A stretch of DNA of 64,000 nt, taken from contig NW_012236502.1 of NCBI RefSeq assembly GCF_000787575.1, positions 1-64,000 of the forward strand. Reading direction: 5' to 3'. The notes below the pieces were generated by a model, which worked only from the letters and a program-made list of their open reading frames with translations, had not been told where the DNA came from and did no database searches. Numbering within the stretch: the stretch's first letter is position 1; every line of letters starts with the position of its first letter. This document shows, in pieces, positions 60,948 through 64,000 of the stretch. Source of the stretch: Acytostelium subglobosum LB1 (Eukaryota > Evosea > Eumycetozoa > Acytosteliales > Acytosteliaceae). The position numbers and the translations under genes were made by a program.

Positions 60948-61804
60948 TATTAATGGTAAGTATGTATGTATAAATTAAACAACTACAAATAATATTATTC
61001 TTTAGATAGTTAGATAATGATTGTGAAGTGAGAGAAAGAGAGAGAGTTAGAGAGAATGAAGTGTATATATTGAGTCAAGATGAAGATGAACTTTACACTT
61101 TAACACACATAACAACACTATTGACTCGAACGACCCCAACACCATCTAACTTATAACTCATTCATTCATTCACCACTTACACACCCTCTTCCTTCATCCT
61201 TCTTGCGATGTATGTGTGTGTTTGAGTGTGTATGTGTGTATGTTATCAATGTCCTCGCAACATTACTCAACTGATGTTCCCAACTCTGACACTCTGTGCA
61301 ATTAGGAACTTCGTGTTCATTTCAAGTTATTTTGAATCAAACTAAACTTGTTTCGTTTGAACGAATCGAAAGCTACATGTTCTGCACGTCTGCCAGCTGA
61401 TCAATCATTCATCAACAAACACAACAGGTAAGCATCATACACATACACCTATCTCTTCATTTCTCTTCCTCTCTAAATCTATTCGGATGATTATAACTAC
61501 GATTAAACGACTTTTAAGTCTGAACGTTGACATGTTGACATCTTCATGCATCACCATATGACCAACCAATACCCTCTTTCCTACCAACCCTCAACTCAAC
61601 TACTTTATCTATACTCTCAACTTCATTCATTCATTCTAACTAACTTCCATTCAATCAACTATCTAAAGGTATCCAACATGATATATCTATCGTTAAATAA
61701 ACAACAACTTTATAAGTTAAGTCTTTCAAATATATATATTTACATCATCTCTTGATTCGTTCGTTCGATGGTTGGTTTATTGATTGGTATTCTCTTCTAC
61801 ATTA
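60948..61804. other. Long intergenic region, no gene recognised
   Basis: This AT-rich region has GTGT/TATG runs, CATTC arrays near 61150-61170 and 61620-61640, and no open frame with protein-like composition. Confidence 0.6.
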
Positions 61805-62086
61805 TTATGCAGCACTAAATGCAGCATACATTGTAAGAACAATCCATGTGAATATCACTACAAAGATAATGATACGACTTAGTAGACAGCTGTCTACACC
61901 AATTCTCTCGTACCAAGTCAATTGTTTCTTTAACAGTTCTTCATCATCATTGGTGTTATTTATATCATCTTCATCATTCAATACCTCTACTATCACTTGT
62001 TGTTGTAGTTGTTGTTGTAGTTGTTGTTCAGTCCTATTGACTTGATGTACATTCATCACTTCCAAAACATATGAATGATGTTGCAA
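61805..62086 (-). CDS. Small tail-anchored protein, unknown
   Basis: This single-exon frame of up to 93 residues starts at 62086, or at the in-frame Met at 62056, which lies in a better sequence context. The product is Gln-rich, then acidic ([15 protein letters not shown]), then has a final hydrophobic helix ([19 protein letters not shown]) ending five residues before the stop, so it is predicted to be tail-anchored in the ER or mitochondrial outer membrane. No family is recognised. The frame composition and the membrane segment, rather than homology, support it. Confidence 0.5.
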   Translation of the reverse strand: MQHHSYVLEVMNVHQVNRTEQQLQQQLQQQVIVEVLNDEDDINNTNDDEELLKKQLTWYERIGVDSCLLSRIIIFVVIFTWIVLTMYAAFSAA

Positions 62087-62425
62087 AGGGAACTTGGTTA
62101 CATGTACATAAATATATGTTGTCTTGTGTATCTATCTATCTGTTTGTTGTATCTTTGGTATGAAGGACACCAAGTCAAGTAATTGCTCAACCAAGCACAT
62201 TTGTGTGACCTTTCATCGAAGTCCAAAGAAACTGAAGTGTTTTGCCCTTGCTTGTGTTATTGTTGATGGGGAAGTGGTGTGTTCATCATCCTTCATTCAA
62301 TCTCACACACAAACAACAACATCATCCAACAACAACATTGATTGATTGATTGTTTGATTGTAAATAGACATATAAATACTTATACATACATATACTTCTA
62401 ACTATTACAGTAAAAGACATATAAG
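62087..62425. other. Upstream region of calcineurin B; nothing recognised
   Basis: A short open stretch on the plus strand (62124-62345) has no protein-like features and is not called. Confidence 0.5.
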
Positions 62426-63192
62426 ATGGGAAATCAACAGGGAGCAATCAGCAAAGAGCATCTGGACCACATGAAGGACATCAGTAACTGTATGACAATG
62501 AACAGATGAATGATTGAATGATTGAAACAATGAACATGACATACCTAACATATTATAATGATCATGATCATTAAGTCTCAGAGGCAGAGTTGAAGAGACT
62601 ATATAGAAGATTCCAAAAGTTGGATAAGGATGGCTCGGGTACACTGACAACTGATGAATTCCTGTCTATTCCCGACTTGGCCTTGAACCCTCTGCTGGAG
62701 CGAGTGCTCACTATATTCGATCTGAACAAGGACAATGAGATCGAGTTCTCAGAGTTTGTTCAAACTCTATCCACACTCTCTGACAAGGGTTCAAAGCAGG
62801 ACAAGCTTAAGTGTATGTTATGTGATTGATTGATCGTTCGTTCGTTCTTACTCATTCATGAATCAATCAAACAGTCTTGTTCCAGGTGTATGATATGGAC
62901 AATGATGGCTTCATTGGCAATGGAGAGCTGTTTCAAGTACTGAAGATGATGGTTGGTACCAACCTGAATGACATCCAACTGCAGCAGATCGTTGACAAGA
63001 CAATCATTGAGGGTGATCTGGACAAGGATGGCAAGATATCATTCGATGAGTTCATTTTGGTATGTTGTTACATATAATCATTGATTGATTGGTATTCGAC
63101 CTGACAGACTGACACTCATCATTCATATACAGATGATTGGAAATAACGAGGGTATTGAGGATAAGCTGAGTGTAAACTGGTCAGACGCTTAA
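62426..63192 (+). CDS. cnbA: Calcineurin subunit B
   Basis: This is the Ca2+-binding regulatory subunit of the phosphatase calcineurin. Four exons (62426-62489, 62576-62812, 62875-63059, 63133-63192; phases 1, 1 and 0) give 181 residues. A glycine follows the initiator Met (MGNQQGA), consistent with N-myristoylation. The four EF-hand loops are [36 protein letters not shown] and [12 protein letters not shown], all with ligand positions filled. The first intron ends in an 18-bp palindrome (62556-62573) just before its AG. Confidence 0.97.
62556..62573. repeat. 18-bp palindrome at the intron end of cnbA
   Basis: TAATGATCATGATCATTA is perfectly self-complementary and lies 2 nt before the exon 2 boundary. 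Confidence 0.8.
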
Positions 63193-63374
63193 GTGTACTC
63201 ATGATTGAGTGATCGGATAGGATTGGATTGGAATGGATTGGACATCGCCGTCGATGAATCAACAACATCATCGATCACTGATCATTCATCATCATTATAT
63301 GTTTGAATAAAGAAGAAGAAGAAGAAGAACATAGAGCAATATCTCCATCAATAATGGATAACGGCGTTTATTAA

Positions 63375-63870
63375 CTACCATACCCTATGATCGAATATCA
63401 GTGACAGTATCGCTTTGAAAGTATCCTTTGACTTGTCTTGTAGAGAGATTGATAGTAATAGTTCTTTTGCACAATGTTTAGATATATGTTCAATCAATTG
63501 ACGTGCGTATATAGTCAACAATTGATCTTGACTACTTCCAAGCAATGTATCTATTTGATAACAAGGTTCATCTGCGATCACTCCATCATGTAACTTTGTT
63601 GCCTTAAACTATATGATTCAATGTTTGGTCGAATGAATGATTGAGTGAGTGAGCGAGTCAATAGGATTGGTATACAGATAGACATACCCATGTAGCAAAC
63701 TTTGATGTTTGAGTGATTGTTATATATATACAAGTGTCGAATGATGATAATACTATATCAGTGTGTATATCATTGATCTTTACACTTAGTTGTCTAGTCC
63801 TTATTGGGAATGGAGGTGTTTGTTGTATTGGTGGTGCATATGATTCCTCAAGTAGTGATGTCATTGTCAA
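63375..63870 (-). CDS. psmg3: Proteasome assembly chaperone 3
   Basis: PSMG3 (PAC3) helps alpha-ring assembly of the 20S proteasome. Two exons (63688-63870, 63375-63608, phase 0) give 138 residues (human 122). The ILVVVTQ strand equivalent is [10 protein letters not shown], followed by [22 protein letters not shown] and [11 protein letters not shown], then the final helix ending in VW as in the animal protein. An N-terminal stretch with [10 protein letters not shown] is extra. In-frame Mets at 63870 and 63864 are alternative starts. Confidence 0.85.
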
Positions 63871-64000
63871 CTCTATATCTATATCAATATCTGTATCTGT
63901 ATATGTATCTTTACTTGTATCTGTATCTGTTTAATTGATAGAGTCAGGTCTAAAATTCATTGAAGATCAAGGCTGTGGGTGTGGGTCTGAATGAACTTTT
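63871..64000. other. Window edge, upstream of psmg3
   Basis: TATCTGTATCTGTATCTG-type runs and no gene are seen up to the end. Confidence 0.4.

Overview
The window reads as nuclear DNA of a dictyostelid social amoeba that is less AT-rich than Dictyostelium discoideum. The evidence is short introns (about 55-175 nt) with GTATGT or GTAAGT donors and TAG or CAG acceptors, Gln/Asn/Ser/Thr homopolymer tracts in proteins, AT-rich gaps full of (CAAT)n tetranucleotide arrays, FNIP-repeat and paramecium-surface-antigen-type cysteine-rich genes, and a 5S-like RNA gene. It is accessory at the left end and otherwise dense with conserved host genes. Exon structures were rebuilt by eye from splice signals, reading phase and family alignment from memory; no database search was run.

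Left end (1-6.8 kb): the right-hand part of an endogenous Polinton/Polinton-like-virus (PLV) fossil, with a leftward module of three coiled-coil or basic proteins and a rightward module of penton-like minor capsid protein, double-jelly-roll major capsid protein, a small protein and the start of a packaging ATPase. It continues beyond base 1, is lightly decayed and abuts a hAT transposase remnant. A GNAT acetyltransferase-like gene follows.

7-27 kb: ribophorin I (OST1), RUVBL1 (Rvb1), CDC26, an acidic RGG-bearing protein, NAP1, a large PX-PH-zinc-finger AGC kinase of the Rim15/IREH1/Greatwall type, a VWD-like cytosolic protein, VPS35, cyclin H and a barstar-like RNase inhibitor, followed by tRNA-Glu(CTC). 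A long imperfect hairpin lies in the cyclin H/barstar divergent promoter.

27-45 kb: a TMEM170-like protein, a GH13-family protein whose predicted catalytic nucleophile is Asn, a damaged cysteine-rich surface protein gene, two decayed mannose-6-phosphate-receptor-homology (MRH) sequences, the DOP1/Dopey gene, a candidate Class I-type small RNA, mitochondrial ATP synthase beta and 3-hydroxyanthranilate dioxygenase.

45-64 kb: a protein with a NAC-like (plant-type) DNA-binding domain, a GC-rich island with faint transposase similarity, two FNIP-repeat genes in opposite orientation, a 5S rRNA-like gene, two GH35 beta-galactosidases around palmitoyl-protein thioesterase 1, a Ste20/MST-type kinase with a C-terminal membrane segment, an endosulfine (Igo/ENSA) protein, a small tail-anchored protein, calcineurin B and proteasome assembly chaperone 3. 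The genes are mostly unrelated housekeeping loci. The functional links that stand out are the Greatwall/Rim15-type kinase with its expected substrate family (endosulfine), and the lysosomal/secretory cluster of beta-galactosidases and PPT1.
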